DNA from: Xenorhabdus nematophila ATCC 19061
GTDB lineage: Bacteria > Pseudomonadota > Gammaproteobacteria > Enterobacterales > Enterobacteriaceae
Length of the DNA: 64,000 nt
Direction: 5' to 3'
Assembly: GCF_000252955.1 (NCBI RefSeq)
Contig: NC_014228.1
Coordinates: 2,457,232 to 2,521,231 of the forward strand
Positions 46,719-56,711 of the stretch are shown piece by piece; the first letter of the stretch is position 1; each line of letters starts with the position of its first letter. The translations under genes were made by a program, and so were the position numbers. A model generated the notes under the pieces. The model was given only the letters and a program-made list of their open reading frames with translations, searched no databases and was not told the origin of the DNA.

Positions 46719-47441
46719 TCAGCCGAGACGTGCTTCGTTTAAGTCATTGATCATAGTGCTCTGCATACCGTGCCAAATCATCCCGCTTTCTTTACCGTAA
46801 TTACGGACACAATCCATGATTTTGTCATAAGATTTTTCCCAGCACAGTAAACTTAGCTGTTGGTAAAAATTCAGTGCCAGATGACGCGCTTCAGAGCTTG
46901 AAAAATAATAACGACCAACGCGGGTATACAATCCTTTCAACCCGTTAATAATCAAACCATAGATTGGATTGCCTGATGCAAAAGCCAAACCACGGAAAAT
47001 ATCATAATCCACCGCGCTAAAAGACTCAGCGGTATCTTCCACGTTGCCTTTTTCCGCCAAAATCTCCAGTGATTTTTCTGGGTTATTCCTGAATGCAGTA
47101 CGAATGAAAATGGCGGCAATATTAGTTCGGACAGCCAATAAATTATCAATTAACTGAGGAACGCGATCATGATCAAGACGTGCCAATGTTTCCAGAATAT
47201 TAAGACCAGATGTTTCCCAGAAGTTATTGACCTTTGTTGGTTTTCCATGCTGAATCGTTAACCAACCATCACGGGCAAGGCGCTGCAACACTTCACGCAA
47301 AGTCGTACGGGTGACACCAATCAATTCAGATAATTCACGTTCTGCCGGCAGTATGGAACCGGGTGGAAAACGATTATTCCAAATACTTTCAATAATATAC
47401 TCTTCCGCGAAACTCGCAGGACTTTGAGCCTTAATTACCAT
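46719..47441 (-). CDS. fadR: Fatty acid metabolism regulator FadR
   Basis: A 240-aa GntR-family regulator that represses fatty-acid degradation and activates unsaturated fatty-acid synthesis; acyl-CoA releases it from DNA. The winged-helix N-terminus reads [20 protein letters not shown] and [21 protein letters not shown], and the C-terminal acyl-CoA-binding domain follows. The frame is open to 47537, but the ATG at 47441 gives the E. coli length (239 aa) and N-terminus. Divergent from nhaB, as in E. coli. A FadR-box-like site lies 45 bases upstream of its start, suggesting autoregulation. Confidence 0.96.
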   Translation of the reverse strand: MVIKAQSPASFAEEYIIESIWNNRFPPGSILPAERELSELIGVTRTTLREVLQRLARDGWLTIQHGKPTKVNNFWETSGLNILETLARLDHDRVPQLIDNLLAVRTNIAAIFIRTAFRNNPEKSLEILAEKGNVEDTAESFSAVDYDIFRGLAFASGNPIYGLIINGLKGLYTRVGRYYFSSSEARHLALNFYQQLSLLCWEKSYDKIMDCVRNYGKESGMIWHGMQSTMINDLNEARLG

Positions 47442-47485
47442 AATTTTAATTATTCCAAAGCAGTTTTCCTGGCTAATAATAGCGA

Positions 47486-47498
47486 TGATCATACCAGA
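47486..47498 (-). promoter_or_regulatory. FadR-box-like operator upstream of fadR
   Basis: TCTGGTATGATCA on the minus strand matches 11 of 13 bases of the E. coli fadB operator core TCTGGTACGACCA, as I remember it. It is 45 bases upstream of the fadR start, in the fadR-nhaB divergent gap. Autoregulation is inferred. Confidence 0.45.
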
Positions 47499-47698
47499 AT
47501 GTGCTTGTTCGACATAGTTACCCGATGAATAAACCACGAAAGAGTGAAAGGGTTCATAAAAAATGCCATGATGAATGGATTAATCCAGTGCCAATGCCCT
47601 TAAATTGATATCGTGTTGAGCGTACTATACCAATATATTTCGATATAGCTGTTTGGATTTTTTCCACATATCAACCGAAAAGAGGAATGTTCATAATA

Positions 47699-49243
47699 AT
47701 GGAAATCAGTATTCGACGTGCAGTGGTGAAAAACTTTCTCGGCAATGCACCAGATTGGTACAAACTGGCAATCATTGTCTTCCTTATCATCAATCCGCTG
47801 GTTTACTTTTTTGTCAGCTCCTTTGTTGCTGGCTGGATGCTCGTTGTTGAGTTTATTTTCACCCTGGCAATGGCATTAAAGTGCTATCCCTTGCAGCCCG
47901 GAGGATTGCTCGCTATGGAGGCCGTCATCATCGGAATGACGTCGCCGAAACAAATCGGTCATGAAATCAGCAATAATCTGGAGGTTATTTTACTGTTGAT
48001 ATTCATGGTTGCAGGCATTTATTTCATGAAGCAACTGTTACTCTTTGTTTTTACCAAGCTTCTGTTGAATATCCGCTCAAAAAAAATGCTGGCTTTGGCA
48101 TTTTGTCTGGCAAGTGCCTTTTTGTCCGCGTTTCTTGACGCTCTGACCGTCATTGCCGTCGTTATCAGTGTTTCCGTCGGATTCTACGCTATTTATCATC
48201 AATTTCTGTCTCAGGATGGCAATTTTGAACTGGGTGATGATAGATTCATCGACAGTGAAGAAAAAAAACAGACACTGGAGCAATTTCGTGCATTTCTGCG
48301 CAGCCTGATGATGCACGCGGGTGTTGGTACCGCACTGGGTGGCGTCATGACCATGGTGGGCGAACCACAAAACCTGATTATTGCCAAACATGTTGGCTGG
48401 GATTTCGTCACTTTCTTTGTCCGCATGTCGCCTGTCACCCTTCCTGTGTTTGTGTGTGGTCTGGTGGTTTGTTTGCTGGTCGAGCATTTTAAACTCTTTG
48501 GTTATGGTGCGGAATTACCTACGCGCGTTCGTTCTGTTTTAGAAAATTATGACAAAAAGGCCCGTGAGAAACGCACCCGTCAAGAGCAAGCCCAACTTGT
48601 CGTTCAGGCCCTGATCGGCATTTGGTTAATTGTGGCATTAGCCTTCCATTTGGCTGAAGTCGGTTTGATTGGTCTGTCAGTGATTATTCTGACAACGGCA
48701 TTTTGTGGTATTACCGAAGAACACGCACTGGGTAAAGCATTCGAGGAAGCCCTGCCATTTACGGCGTTATTAACCGTCTTTTTCTCTGTGGTTGCAGTCA
48801 TTGTTGACCAACAACTGTTTACCCCGTTTATTCAGTTTGTCTTGCAATCATCACCGGCTTCACAGCTTTCTTTGTTCTATTTATTCAACGGATTGCTCTC
48901 AGCAGTTTCTGACAACGTCTTCGTTGGTACGGTTTATATTAACGAAGCGCTGATGGCGCTGAAAAATGGTCTGATTTCACAACAACAATATGAATATTTG
49001 GCCGTTGCCATTAATACAGGCACTAATTTGCCATCGGTCGCAACCCCGAACGGGCAGGCCGCGTTCCTGTTCCTGCTGACTTCTGCCCTGTCTCCGTTGA
49101 TTCGCCTCTCTTATGGCCGCATGGTGATGATGGCGTTGCCTTATACCGTTGTGATGACATTAGTCGGTTTGTTATGTGTCGAATTCTGGCTTGTCCCTGC
49201 CACTGAATATCTCATTAAACTGGGTTTGATCACTCCGCTGTAA
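47699..49243 (+). CDS. nhaB: Na+/H+ antiporter NhaB
   Basis: A 514-aa polytopic inner-membrane antiporter that exports Na+ in exchange for H+. It starts [23 protein letters not shown], matching E. coli NhaB ([23 protein letters not shown]). Characteristic segments include [20 protein letters not shown] and [20 protein letters not shown], and about twelve hydrophobic helices can be traced. An in-frame ATG at 47687 touches the agagga Shine-Dalgarno, so 47699 is preferred. Divergent from fadR, with a strong terminator before dsbB. Confidence 0.96.
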   Translation: MEISIRRAVVKNFLGNAPDWYKLAIIVFLIINPLVYFFVSSFVAGWMLVVEFIFTLAMALKCYPLQPGGLLAMEAVIIGMTSPKQIGHEISNNLEVILLLIFMVAGIYFMKQLLLFVFTKLLLNIRSKKMLALAFCLASAFLSAFLDALTVIAVVISVSVGFYAIYHQFLSQDGNFELGDDRFIDSEEKKQTLEQFRAFLRSLMMHAGVGTALGGVMTMVGEPQNLIIAKHVGWDFVTFFVRMSPVTLPVFVCGLVVCLLVEHFKLFGYGAELPTRVRSVLENYDKKAREKRTRQEQAQLVVQALIGIWLIVALAFHLAEVGLIGLSVIILTTAFCGITEEHALGKAFEEALPFTALLTVFFSVVAVIVDQQLFTPFIQFVLQSSPASQLSLFYLFNGLLSAVSDNVFVGTVYINEALMALKNGLISQQQYEYLAVAINTGTNLPSVATPNGQAAFLFLLTSALSPLIRLSYGRMVMMALPYTVVMTLVGLLCVEFWLVPATEYLIKLGLITPL

Positions 49244-49272
49244 TTATTGACCAGTATTTGATGTTGTATCCT

Positions 49273-49312
49273 GCCGGATAGTGTGTAAAACACCACTATC
49301 CGGCTTTTTTAT
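49273..49312 (+). terminator. Rho-independent terminator of nhaB
   Basis: GCCGGATAGTG at 49273-49283 pairs with CACTATCCGGC at 49294-49304, followed by TTTTTTATT. It is 30 bases past the nhaB stop. Confidence 0.9.
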
Positions 49313-49421
49313 TCACTTATGCCCTGAAAAAATAGCGCAGTTTACGTTAATTTTATTTTTTTATGGTGAGTGAAACGGCACAATAAGCCAATTATTGATA
49401 TTGAAAAACGGGAAGAAAAAA

Positions 49422-49937
49422 ATGTTTCAGTCTTTAAAACAGCGTTCTCAAGGGCGGGGCGCCTGGCTATTGATGGCGCTGACCGCGCTTATCCTAGAAG
49501 CGACAGCACTTTATTTCCAACATGCCATGCAGTTACAACCTTGCGTCATGTGCATTTATGAGCGGGTTGCACTGTTTGGCATTTTAGGGGCGGCATTGCT
49601 GGGCGCCGTTGCACCGAAAACCCCGCTGCGCTGGCTGGCAATCCTGTTGTGGGTTTACAGTGCCTGGCAAGGGTTACGACTGGCCTGGGATCATACCATG
49701 ATGCAGTTATATCCTTCTCCGTTTAATACCTGTGAATTCTTTGTCAATTTCCCGTCCTGGTTACCGCTGAATGATTGGCTGCCTTCCGTATTTCAGGCAT
49801 ATGGCGATTGTTCAATGAAACAGTGGGAATTCTTAACACTGGATATGCCACAATGGCTGATTGGTATTTTTGCCGCTTATTTAGTGGTCGCTGTATTGGT
49901 GCTGGTAAGTCAGGTTGTATGGATTCAGCAAAGATAA
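49422..49937 (+). CDS. dsbB: Disulfide bond formation protein DsbB
   Basis: A 171-aa inner-membrane quinone reductase that reoxidises DsbA. Four transmembrane helices are visible. The redox pairs are Cys41-Cys44 (QPCVMC) and Cys104/Cys130 ([15 protein letters not shown]), at the same positions as in E. coli DsbB. The ATG at 49422 follows ggaagaa; the open frame upstream is not conserved. In E. coli dsbB also follows nhaB. Confidence 0.97.
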   Translation: MFQSLKQRSQGRGAWLLMALTALILEATALYFQHAMQLQPCVMCIYERVALFGILGAALLGAVAPKTPLRWLAILLWVYSAWQGLRLAWDHTMMQLYPSPFNTCEFFVNFPSWLPLNDWLPSVFQAYGDCSMKQWEFLTLDMPQWLIGIFAAYLVVAVLVLVSQVVWIQQR

Positions 49938-50021
49938 TAGAAAATATCTGCATAAAAACTGCCCTTTGTTGATGTTAAAGACAAAGAGCAGTTTGATTCC
50001 GAATACTTCTGCCATAGAAAA

Positions 50022-50309
50022 TTAAATAGGCACGCACCCACTGTCCAGTAAAGCCTGCTCATTGCAACGTCGGCCGTTGACTAACTGGCAAACAGGCAAG
50101 TGACTACCATTGAGTTGCTTGGTTAATGTCGGAATGCCGCCGATATCAGAACAGGTTTCACTCGCCTCTTTACTTAAATTAATGCCTAAATCAGCGTATT
50201 GATAATGGTTGTAATGACTTTGTGAAACGTTATTTTGAGACCCGCTACAACCCGCCAATATCCATCCTATCAATAGGTTAAACAATAAGAAAAAATATCT
50301 AAATTTCAC
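50022..50309 (-). CDS. Small DUF333-like lipoprotein
   Basis: A 95-aa predicted lipoprotein. The N-terminal signal (YFFLLFNLLIGWILAGC) ends in the lipobox LAGC; residue after the Cys is Ser, so outer-membrane sorting is expected. The mature part has four further cysteines (ETCSDIGG, PVCQLVNGRRCNEQALLDSGC), resembling the DUF333 pattern C..GG...C.L..G..C.EWAL. Function of the family is unknown; some members are stress-induced envelope proteins. Confidence 0.75.
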   Translation of the reverse strand: MKFRYFFLLFNLLIGWILAGCSGSQNNVSQSHYNHYQYADLGINLSKEASETCSDIGGIPTLTKQLNGSHLPVCQLVNGRRCNEQALLDSGCVPI

Positions 50310-50446
50310 ATCATCTCCCCGTTACGAGCCACTATCGCATTGAATTTACTGAATGGGTATTTTGCCAACTTTTGTACATCTTAGGTTATTTTTAAATTAA
50401 CAGCACCCCTTGTAGCAACCCCAAAATTAGGGAGCCCGGATAGGAG

Positions 50447-50475
50447 AACTTCAATTTGCATCGTGCAAACACAAA
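50447..50475. repeat. 29-base dispersed repeat, copy 2
   Basis: Matches 37792-37820 at 26 of 29 positions. Both copies sit immediately downstream of a minus-strand terminator. Confidence 0.6.
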
Positions 50476-50476
50476 T

Positions 50477-50499
50477 AAAAAACCCCGCGAATGCAGGGC
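50477..50499 (-). terminator. Terminator of the PixA-like gene
   Basis: On the minus strand CCCTGC and GCGGGG flank a four-base loop (one mismatch) and are followed by TTTTTTATTTG. It lies ~33 bases past the stop. Confidence 0.7.
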
Positions 50500-50531
50500 T
50501 TATATTTATAATTAAAAACTAAATAAATAGA

Positions 50532-51083
50532 TTAGTTATTGCTAAGGACAATGCCAGGATCCCAAGTAACATATCCCTTTAAAACACCATTATCATATAT
50601 ACCTACTTTGAATGTATAATATTCTGTGACCGCCGTTCCAGGAGGGGGCATTTGTTTAACCGAAGTCTCCCAATAGTAATTAACTGTTGGTTGGATATCG
50701 ACGTCCAGCAAATCGGGATTAACCACTGGATTGTCAGATTTCAATACGGGGATATAAGAATGAAGTGGTTTTACCATTGGTACGGTGAAAAAAGAACTCG
50801 CATCCCTCGAAACTGCGCGTAGCTTTAATAGTGCAGCCGAATATTCTGAATCCTTAGACAAACTAACACCACGCCAACGAATAACATCACCATTCTTGGC
50901 ATTAATAGACAAATGACTACTACCTTGGCCTTGTTTGACATATTCTGGGCGGGTCAGCATATAAATATATTTATCAGAATAACCAAGAAAGGTAGGTGCA
51001 TCAGGATTCGGACTAATTATGCCAAAATCTCTCATGATAGATTGCGCATCAATAATAACTAATATATCAATAACATTAGACAT
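50532..51083 (-). CDS. PixA/AidA-family inclusion body protein
   Basis: A 183-aa protein beginning MSNVIDILVIIDAQSIM, the hallmark opening of the PixA/AidA family. Xenorhabdus PixA is a major crystalline inclusion protein of stationary-phase phenotypic-phase-I cells. YIYMLTRPEYVKQGQGSSHL, GDVIRWRGVSLSKDSEYS and the closing YVTWDPGIVL segment are family-like. The ATG at 51083 follows gagggtac; the upstream in-frame extension (MLFCFYIKII) is not conserved. It is probably a paralogue, not pixA itself. Cytoplasmic; function uncertain. Confidence 0.85.
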   Translation of the reverse strand: MSNVIDILVIIDAQSIMRDFGIISPNPDAPTFLGYSDKYIYMLTRPEYVKQGQGSSHLSINAKNGDVIRWRGVSLSKDSEYSAALLKLRAVSRDASSFFTVPMVKPLHSYIPVLKSDNPVVNPDLLDVDIQPTVNYYWETSVKQMPPPGTAVTEYYTFKVGIYDNGVLKGYVTWDPGIVLSNN

Positions 51084-51634
51084 TATAGTACCCTCACTAG
51101 TTAATGGTATTATTATTTTTATATAAAAACAAAATAACAACAGGCCTATATTTAAGTCGAAAATTGCTTACAGATTTAAATATATCAAAATAAAATAAAA
51201 TGTAAATATCAAAAATAATGTCATAACATATATAAAAATATGAAAGTTAAATAATTTTAAATTATATTAATTTACCATTGTTTATTTTCTGTAAAATTTA
51301 TTCTTGAGTCTATTTTGCTTTGCCATTAAATGGTCTAAAAAACACCGAGGTGAAGCTTGAAAATTCGATAAGCTATGTGATATAGCTATCAATATCTTCA
51401 CAATATACCGACTTTTTTAATTACACACCTTATCAATAACTTCTTTTTTCGCTCATTTCAAAAATTACTCCAGTGCTGTTATTACAGCACCTCAATAATT
51501 CCCTAAAGACGATAATAATTTAATTTATAATATCATTTAACCCATCAAAAATTAGCTAAACTGTTATTTACCTATAAAAGGCAATTTTGTTATGATGCCA
51601 TCACCTTTTAACTTGAAAAATAAGGAGGCTAATT
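51084..51634. promoter_or_regulatory. AT-rich divergent region between the PixA-like gene and the ABC-F leader
   Basis: About 550 noncoding bases, very AT-rich. It must contain the promoter of the PixA-like gene (minus) and of the leader-ABC-F transcript (plus). Nothing else assignable was seen. Confidence 0.35.
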
Positions 51635-51718
51635 ATGTTGTTGTGTGATTTGATTGAATACTCACACTTCTTTGGTAATCGCCAAAGCTCAGGCTTTCAC
51701 AGTATTACACTGCGATAA
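51635..51718 (+). CDS. Putative 27-codon leader peptide upstream of the ABC-F gene
   Basis: A short frame with a near-perfect Shine-Dalgarno (AAGGAGG at 51622-51628, six-base spacing), far stronger than that of the downstream ABC-F gene. It encodes MLLCDLIEYSHFFGNRQSSG followed by FHSITLR. Its last third overlaps the left arm of a hairpin (GCTCAGGC at 51687-51694 with GCCTGAGC at 51723-51730). This resembles drug-sensing leader peptides that control ABC-F and erm genes by ribosome stalling. It could also be a stand-alone small protein; no homologue is known to me. Confidence 0.55.
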   Translation: MLLCDLIEYSHFFGNRQSSGFHSITLR

Positions 51719-51730
51719 TCCTGCCTGAGC
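51687..51730 (+). promoter_or_regulatory. Hairpin overlapping the leader ORF stop (candidate attenuator)
   Basis: A perfect 8-bp stem (GCTCAGGC/GCCTGAGC) with a 28-base loop that includes a second small stem (CAGT/ACTG) and the leader stop codon at 51716. A ribosome paused late in the leader would block it. A further GGCAT-TTTT-ATGCC hairpin lies just before the ABC-F start. No T-run follows, so control of translation is more likely than termination. Confidence 0.45.
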
Positions 51731-51818
51731 GAAGTTATCTCAATCCCCTTCCTCAGCTTACTGGGTTGTCGTCATTGACTTAACCTTGGCATTTTTATGC
51801 CTAAAAAATGAGTAAGCC

Positions 51819-53582
51819 ATGAGCACATTATTATCTGTAAAATCAATTTGTTATGAAACCTCCACTCATACATTATTGAGTGATGTCTCTTTCACTGTTC
51901 AGATTGGTGATCGTATCGGCCTGATTGGTCATAACGGCAGCGGAAAAAGTACGCTATTAAAATTACTGACAACACAGTTATCTCCCAGCAATGGCACGAT
52001 ACATTATGCCAGCCAGTGCGTCACAGCTTATATTGAGCAACATTTACCGGAAGATGTAAAAAACCAGCCATTGATTGATGCTGTTTTACAAAAACTGCCG
52101 GTTGATGAACGAGTCACAGAACGCTGGCGTGTAGAGGTTCTTCTGACACAGTTAGGTTTTGCTGAAACACTGTGGACGCAACCTGTCAGCCAACTCAGTG
52201 GTGGACAACACACACGTCTGCTGTTAGGCAGAGCGTTAATTCAGGAACCTGATCTGTTACTACTGGATGAACCGAGTAACCATTTAGATTTACCTACCCT
52301 ATGGTGGCTGGGCAATTTTCTGCAATCCTGGAAAGGGAGTTTTATTCTGGTATCCCATGATCAAGCTCTGCTTGATAAAGTGACCAATTGCACATGGATA
52401 TTGCGCGATAAGACACTCTCTTTTTATCGTTTGCCCTGTTCCAGGGCTCGTCAGGCGCTTGCAGAAAAAGATATCAGCGATGAATCTCGCCATCAGTCTG
52501 AACAAAAAGAAATTGATCGTATCACGACCAGTGCCAAACGCCTTGCAATCTGGGGACGTACTTATGATAACGAGGATTTGTCCCGCAAAGCAAAACAGAT
52601 GGAAAAACACATTGATCGCCTGAAAGATTCGCAGACTGTATTGACTGAAGGTTACCATTGGCAGTTAACATTAACCGGTCAGCCTATTCAGGCTGATCGC
52701 GTTTTTGAACTGAATTATGCCAACATAACCGTACAGGGTCATCCGGCCTCTCTCTTTACGACCGGTTTTCATCAGATAAAGAGTGGTGATCGCATTGCTA
52801 TCATCGGTGCCAACGGTTGTGGTAAATCCACCTTTTTACAACTGCTGTGGCAATGTTATCTCTCTGAGATATACCATAATCCTGAGATTAAATTCCATCC
52901 GGCCATTACAGCAGGTTATTACGATCAGCAATTACACCAGTTGCATGATAATGACAGCTTGACAGATGCGTTACGGCCATTTGCACCACTGACAGATGAT
53001 CAACGAAAAATAGCGCTGATCAGCGCTGGTTTCGCTTACCCGCGCCATCAGCAAAAAGTGGCTACTCTCAGTGGTGGTGAACGTTCGAGACTGCTGTTTG
53101 TAGGACTGAGCCTGGCAAAGTATGAATTACTTATCATGGATGAGCCAACCAACCACTTGGATATTGAAGGTAAAGAAGCACTGTGTGAGCAAATTGCGAC
53201 ATTTCGCGGTGCACTGCTTATTGCCAGTCATGATCTCTGGTTGATTGAAAACAGTTGTCAGCGCTTTTGGTTTATCAATAACAATCAGTTAGAAGAGTAT
53301 CATGATGTTGAGGTTATCTATCAACACATTGAACAGGTGAGTCAACAACACAGACCACAGCATGAATACGACGGTGATGCTTCCCATATTATGGCTGATA
53401 CTACCGACAATAATTTGCAATCGTCCTTATTGTTGCCGGAAGATCAGTTACTGGAGCGTCTGTTTCATCTTGAAGAAAAACTGGAAGCGGATAGAAAACG
53501 TAAAGCCTCCTATCAGAAACCCCACCTTCAGCAACAATGGATAGAGGAGATAGAAGAAATACAGGCTCAGTTGAACTTGTGA
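51819..53582 (+). CDS. ABC-F family ATPase (possible antibiotic-resistance type)
   Basis: A 587-aa soluble protein with two ABC cassettes and no transmembrane segment. Walker A motifs are GHNGSGKST and GANGCGKST, signatures LSGGQHTR and LSGGERSR, Walker B LLLLDEPSNHLD and LLIMDEPTNHLD. The linker between cassettes is basic and helical, as in ABC-F factors that enter the ribosomal E site. A charged C-terminal coiled-coil (LEEKLEADRKRKASYQ) resembles Uup-like tails. ABC-F proteins either tune translation or protect ribosomes from antibiotics. The leader ORF and the NRPS remnant next door favour a resistance role, but only by context. Confidence 0.9.
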   Translation: MSTLLSVKSICYETSTHTLLSDVSFTVQIGDRIGLIGHNGSGKSTLLKLLTTQLSPSNGTIHYASQCVTAYIEQHLPEDVKNQPLIDAVLQKLPVDERVTERWRVEVLLTQLGFAETLWTQPVSQLSGGQHTRLLLGRALIQEPDLLLLDEPSNHLDLPTLWWLGNFLQSWKGSFILVSHDQALLDKVTNCTWILRDKTLSFYRLPCSRARQALAEKDISDESRHQSEQKEIDRITTSAKRLAIWGRTYDNEDLSRKAKQMEKHIDRLKDSQTVLTEGYHWQLTLTGQPIQADRVFELNYANITVQGHPASLFTTGFHQIKSGDRIAIIGANGCGKSTFLQLLWQCYLSEIYHNPEIKFHPAITAGYYDQQLHQLHDNDSLTDALRPFAPLTDDQRKIALISAGFAYPRHQQKVATLSGGERSRLLFVGLSLAKYELLIMDEPTNHLDIEGKEALCEQIATFRGALLIASHDLWLIENSCQRFWFINNNQLEEYHDVEVIYQHIEQVSQQHRPQHEYDGDASHIMADTTDNNLQSSLLLPEDQLLERLFHLEEKLEADRKRKASYQKPHLQQQWIEEIEEIQAQLNL

Positions 53583-53612
53583 TGCGTTCAATGTTTAAAC
53601 ATTGACAGTAAA

Positions 53613-53643
53613 AAATCCGGCATAAAAAATATATGCCGGATTA
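53613..53643. terminator. Bidirectional terminator between ABC-F and the NRPS remnant
   Basis: AATCCGGCATA at 53614-53624 pairs with TATGCCGGATT at 53632-53642, flanked by an A-run on the left and T-rich sequence on the right. It lies between convergent genes. Confidence 0.75.
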
Positions 53644-53652
53644 TCATATCGA

Positions 53653-56433
53653 TTACTCACTGTAACTGTGAGTCAATGCGATATCCAGAGCCTCTGCTAA
53701 AGCGATTCGGTGTTCGTTATCCTCCATCAAACTCACATGGTTACCCGGAATAGCAATCAACTGCAATGAAGCTTCAGGAATGATTTCCGACCAGCCTAGC
53801 GACGGTCCTATACTGGCAGACTCAGGTTTTTCCTCCGTCATCAATGAAGTGACAGGAATAGATTCTGTCGCATAAAACTGATTCAGCGTTACTGCTAATG
53901 CCGATGGCGCATAGTCTGCAACTATTTGTACGTAACAGGCAATTTGTTCCCAGCGTTTTGCAATCATATCAGCGTATGAATTTGCCGGATACAGTGCCAG
54001 TTCTTGTGCTGCTTCAATAAACTGTTCTAAATTTAACTCATCAATGCGTTGGCGTAACGCTGCAAGCTTCTCAGCCGCCTCCTCTCCTGACCGCCAGACC
54101 AATCTGGCAAAGAACTCATGTTTAGGGGGCTTTATTGCTTTCTTAAGAACATATGGCGCAGATGTATCAATCAACCCCAAGAAATTAACCTGTTCGCCGA
54201 CACTCAAAAGTCGCTCAGCAATAACATAAGCCAATATGCCTCCGGAGGAATAGCCACTTATCCGGTATGGATCTTCCCGTTGAATGGCTTTCATCAACAT
54301 AATCATCCGATCAGCCTGCTCTTCCAGCGTTGACATTGGCGCTTCACTGAGGGAAGGCCATGGCAGTGCATAAATCGGATAGTCTGGAGGGAGACGCTGA
54401 GCCAGCACGAAAACATAGGAATGGTCACCCATACCAGTAGGCACAAATCGTTGTCTCTGTCGGACCATATCCATTAAACAGGTTTACCCGATCACATAGC
54501 GCTTGAAACAGTGCTGCACTCGGTTTTTCCCCTGCCAACACTAAGGTCAGTTTTACCGTCAGCTGCGGTAAATCAGCCCCATCACCAAGCAAAGCTGGAG
54601 TCAGGCAGGCGTGTGTCACTGCCTGTTCTTCCAGATAACGCCAGAGATGCAGGGAGTCTTGGCGAACGGTATTGTCAGGGATAATCAGACAGGCACCGCC
54701 ACACAGCGTTATCATGATTTCCCAGACACTGGCATCAAAACCCAATGAAGTAAACTGCAACATCCGGCTATTTCCCTGAATATTAAGATTAGCGATTTGA
54801 GCCAAAGCCAGATTCACCACACCTTGACGTTCTACCATCACGCCTTTCGGGGTACCGGTTGAACCGGAGGTATAGATAACATACGCCAGATGCCGTGACA
54901 TCAATCCTGCTACCTGTGGGTTACTGTCCGATTGCATAACCGGGATATTCGGATCAAGTACCTGTCGCCCTGCCAATGCCCGTTCACCCAACGCTGTCGC
55001 CAGCACAAGAACCGGGGCAGCATCATTCAGATTCTGGCTCAGGCGCTCCCCCGGATAAGCCGGGTCCAGCGGCACATAGGTGCCACCCGCTTTTAATACC
55101 GCCAATAATCCCACTATCATGGCCGGTGATCGTGATACACAAATCACTATCCGCTGATCCGGTTTTATACCCAGAGTAATCAGCTGGTACGCCAGCCGGT
55201 TAGCCCAGCGATTTAATTCGGCATAACTGAGCAATTGTTCTTTATAAACCAAAGCGGTGGCATCCGGATTTTTCTCTGCCTGTTGCTCTATCACCTGATG
55301 AATACATAATTCTTCAGGATATGGCGTTTCTGTCGTGTTCCAGGTTTTCAGTAGTAATCTATGTTCAGATTCAGGTAATAAATTGAGCTTCCCAATGGGT
55401 ATTTCATTTCCCATCCTTTTTGAGGACATCAACATCTGCAAATGCTCACTCATTCGCAAAAGCGCTTCTGCACTCAGGCGATTTTCATCATAGATCCAAC
55501 GAAAACTGCCCTGCGCATTGATCTGGAACGTCAGTAATTCACCCGATGATTTTTGATCACATCGTTTGTTATCCTGTATTAACGATATGGCTATCGGCCA
55601 CGGACGTTGGGTTTTTAACGCTAGAATAGCGTGCAATGAAGGCGAACGAGAAAGGAGATCCCGACTAAATGTACGGTGTTTTGTCAGGCGGGCAAGTTCA
55701 TCATTAAGCGAATCTGCAACCACATGCCACGGTTTATTCAATGCCACTTCAATATTCATAGGGACTACGGATGACAGAACGGCCAGTTTATCGTTTGCTT
55801 CCACGCCCCAACCAATTTGGAATGCAGTCTGTTGAGTCAGACGCGCAAGATAGATAACAAATGACTGCAATAATGTTTGCCACGGTTTATCGTTCTCATT
55901 TTGAAGAGACAGAGATTGCCAGGCTCTGATGCTCCAACGGGGTTCCGCCAACTTTCGGGGAGTCTCGAAAGGTAACTGTACGGGCTGTAAAGCAGCAAGA
56001 CGCTTACACCAGAAGGGTTCACTGGGTGCGAGTACCTGAAGGGTATTTTTTACATTTTCAGACTGTTGTGAAGAAAACAAAGGCAGTGGTTTACCGGACT
56101 TCAACGCTAATGTCTCAGCAAGCTCCCAGGCTGACAGCAACTGACCTTCAAGGGTGGCAAACCCGCCGATAAGTACATCCACACTGCCAGTCGTTACCTG
56201 CCAAGCCTCTTCCTCCACGCTCATCAATGTACCGGGTGCACTTTCAGAGCGCAGGTTCAACCGCTGAAGCCAGGAGATTTGCACCGTACCCTGTTCCAGC
56301 AGCAACTTAGGGCAACCTAATGGATTGGCATAGTTTTCACCAAAATAGAGTACCCGTACCAACGCGGATAACTCTTCGGCTGATTGCTTCCAACGCAAAT
56401 ACCCGCCAGAATCGGGACGATATGACAGAGAAT
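53653..56433 (-). pseudogene. Decayed NRPS: formyltransferase / condensation-like / partial adenylation / thioesterase
   Basis: The coding remnant enters from the IS110 edge. Its domains, in order: the C-terminal part of a formyltransferase (LRWKQSAEEL, then LYFGENYANPLGCPKLLL); a condensation-like region with no visible HHxxxDG; and an adenylation domain with A2 LKAGGTYVPLDPAYP, A3 YTSGSTGTPKGV and A5 FNGYGPTE. Just after A5 the frame stops at 54425. A type I thioesterase continues in another frame from about 54445 (TGMGDHSYVFVLAQ, catalytic GYSSGG, IPGNHVSLMED). The rest of the adenylation domain and the carrier domain are missing, and the 5' end is cut by IS110. A formylated peptide synthetase was once here. 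Confidence 0.85.
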
Positions 56434-56445
56434 ATCTATGGTCTT

Positions 56446-56711
56446 TCCCGTTTTTGCAACACTCATTTTGATGAATGGTTGGCTTGCTTAAATCTATCCG
56501 GCGTCTCTATGAGTATGGGTACCCGCGCCACGATGAGTTCTGCGCCTGATGAACCTTAAAAACTCCCCGGCTTCAATGAACCCTTTTATTTCTCAGGTTA
56601 TTCATCAGGCCGATTGGCCGTTGATGTCATCAATAATCAGTCTTCGCAAAACCAGATAGGTAACGTGTATTTCACCGTTTAATCATCAAGTTATTGAGTC
56701 AGCCAGCCTCA
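56446..56711 (-). ncRNA. Candidate bridge-RNA region of IS110 copy 2
   Basis: The 3' noncoding end of copy 2, colinear with 44083-44349 in copy 1 but with clustered substitutions in short patches. Such patches are what target-binding loops of a bridge RNA would look like. Folding was not computed. Confidence 0.45.

Noticed and set aside
51780..51818. Rho-independent terminator just before the ABC-F gene (GGCAT-TTTT-ATGCC)
   Set aside because: The stem is only five pairs and is followed by A-rich, not T-rich, sequence on the coding strand.
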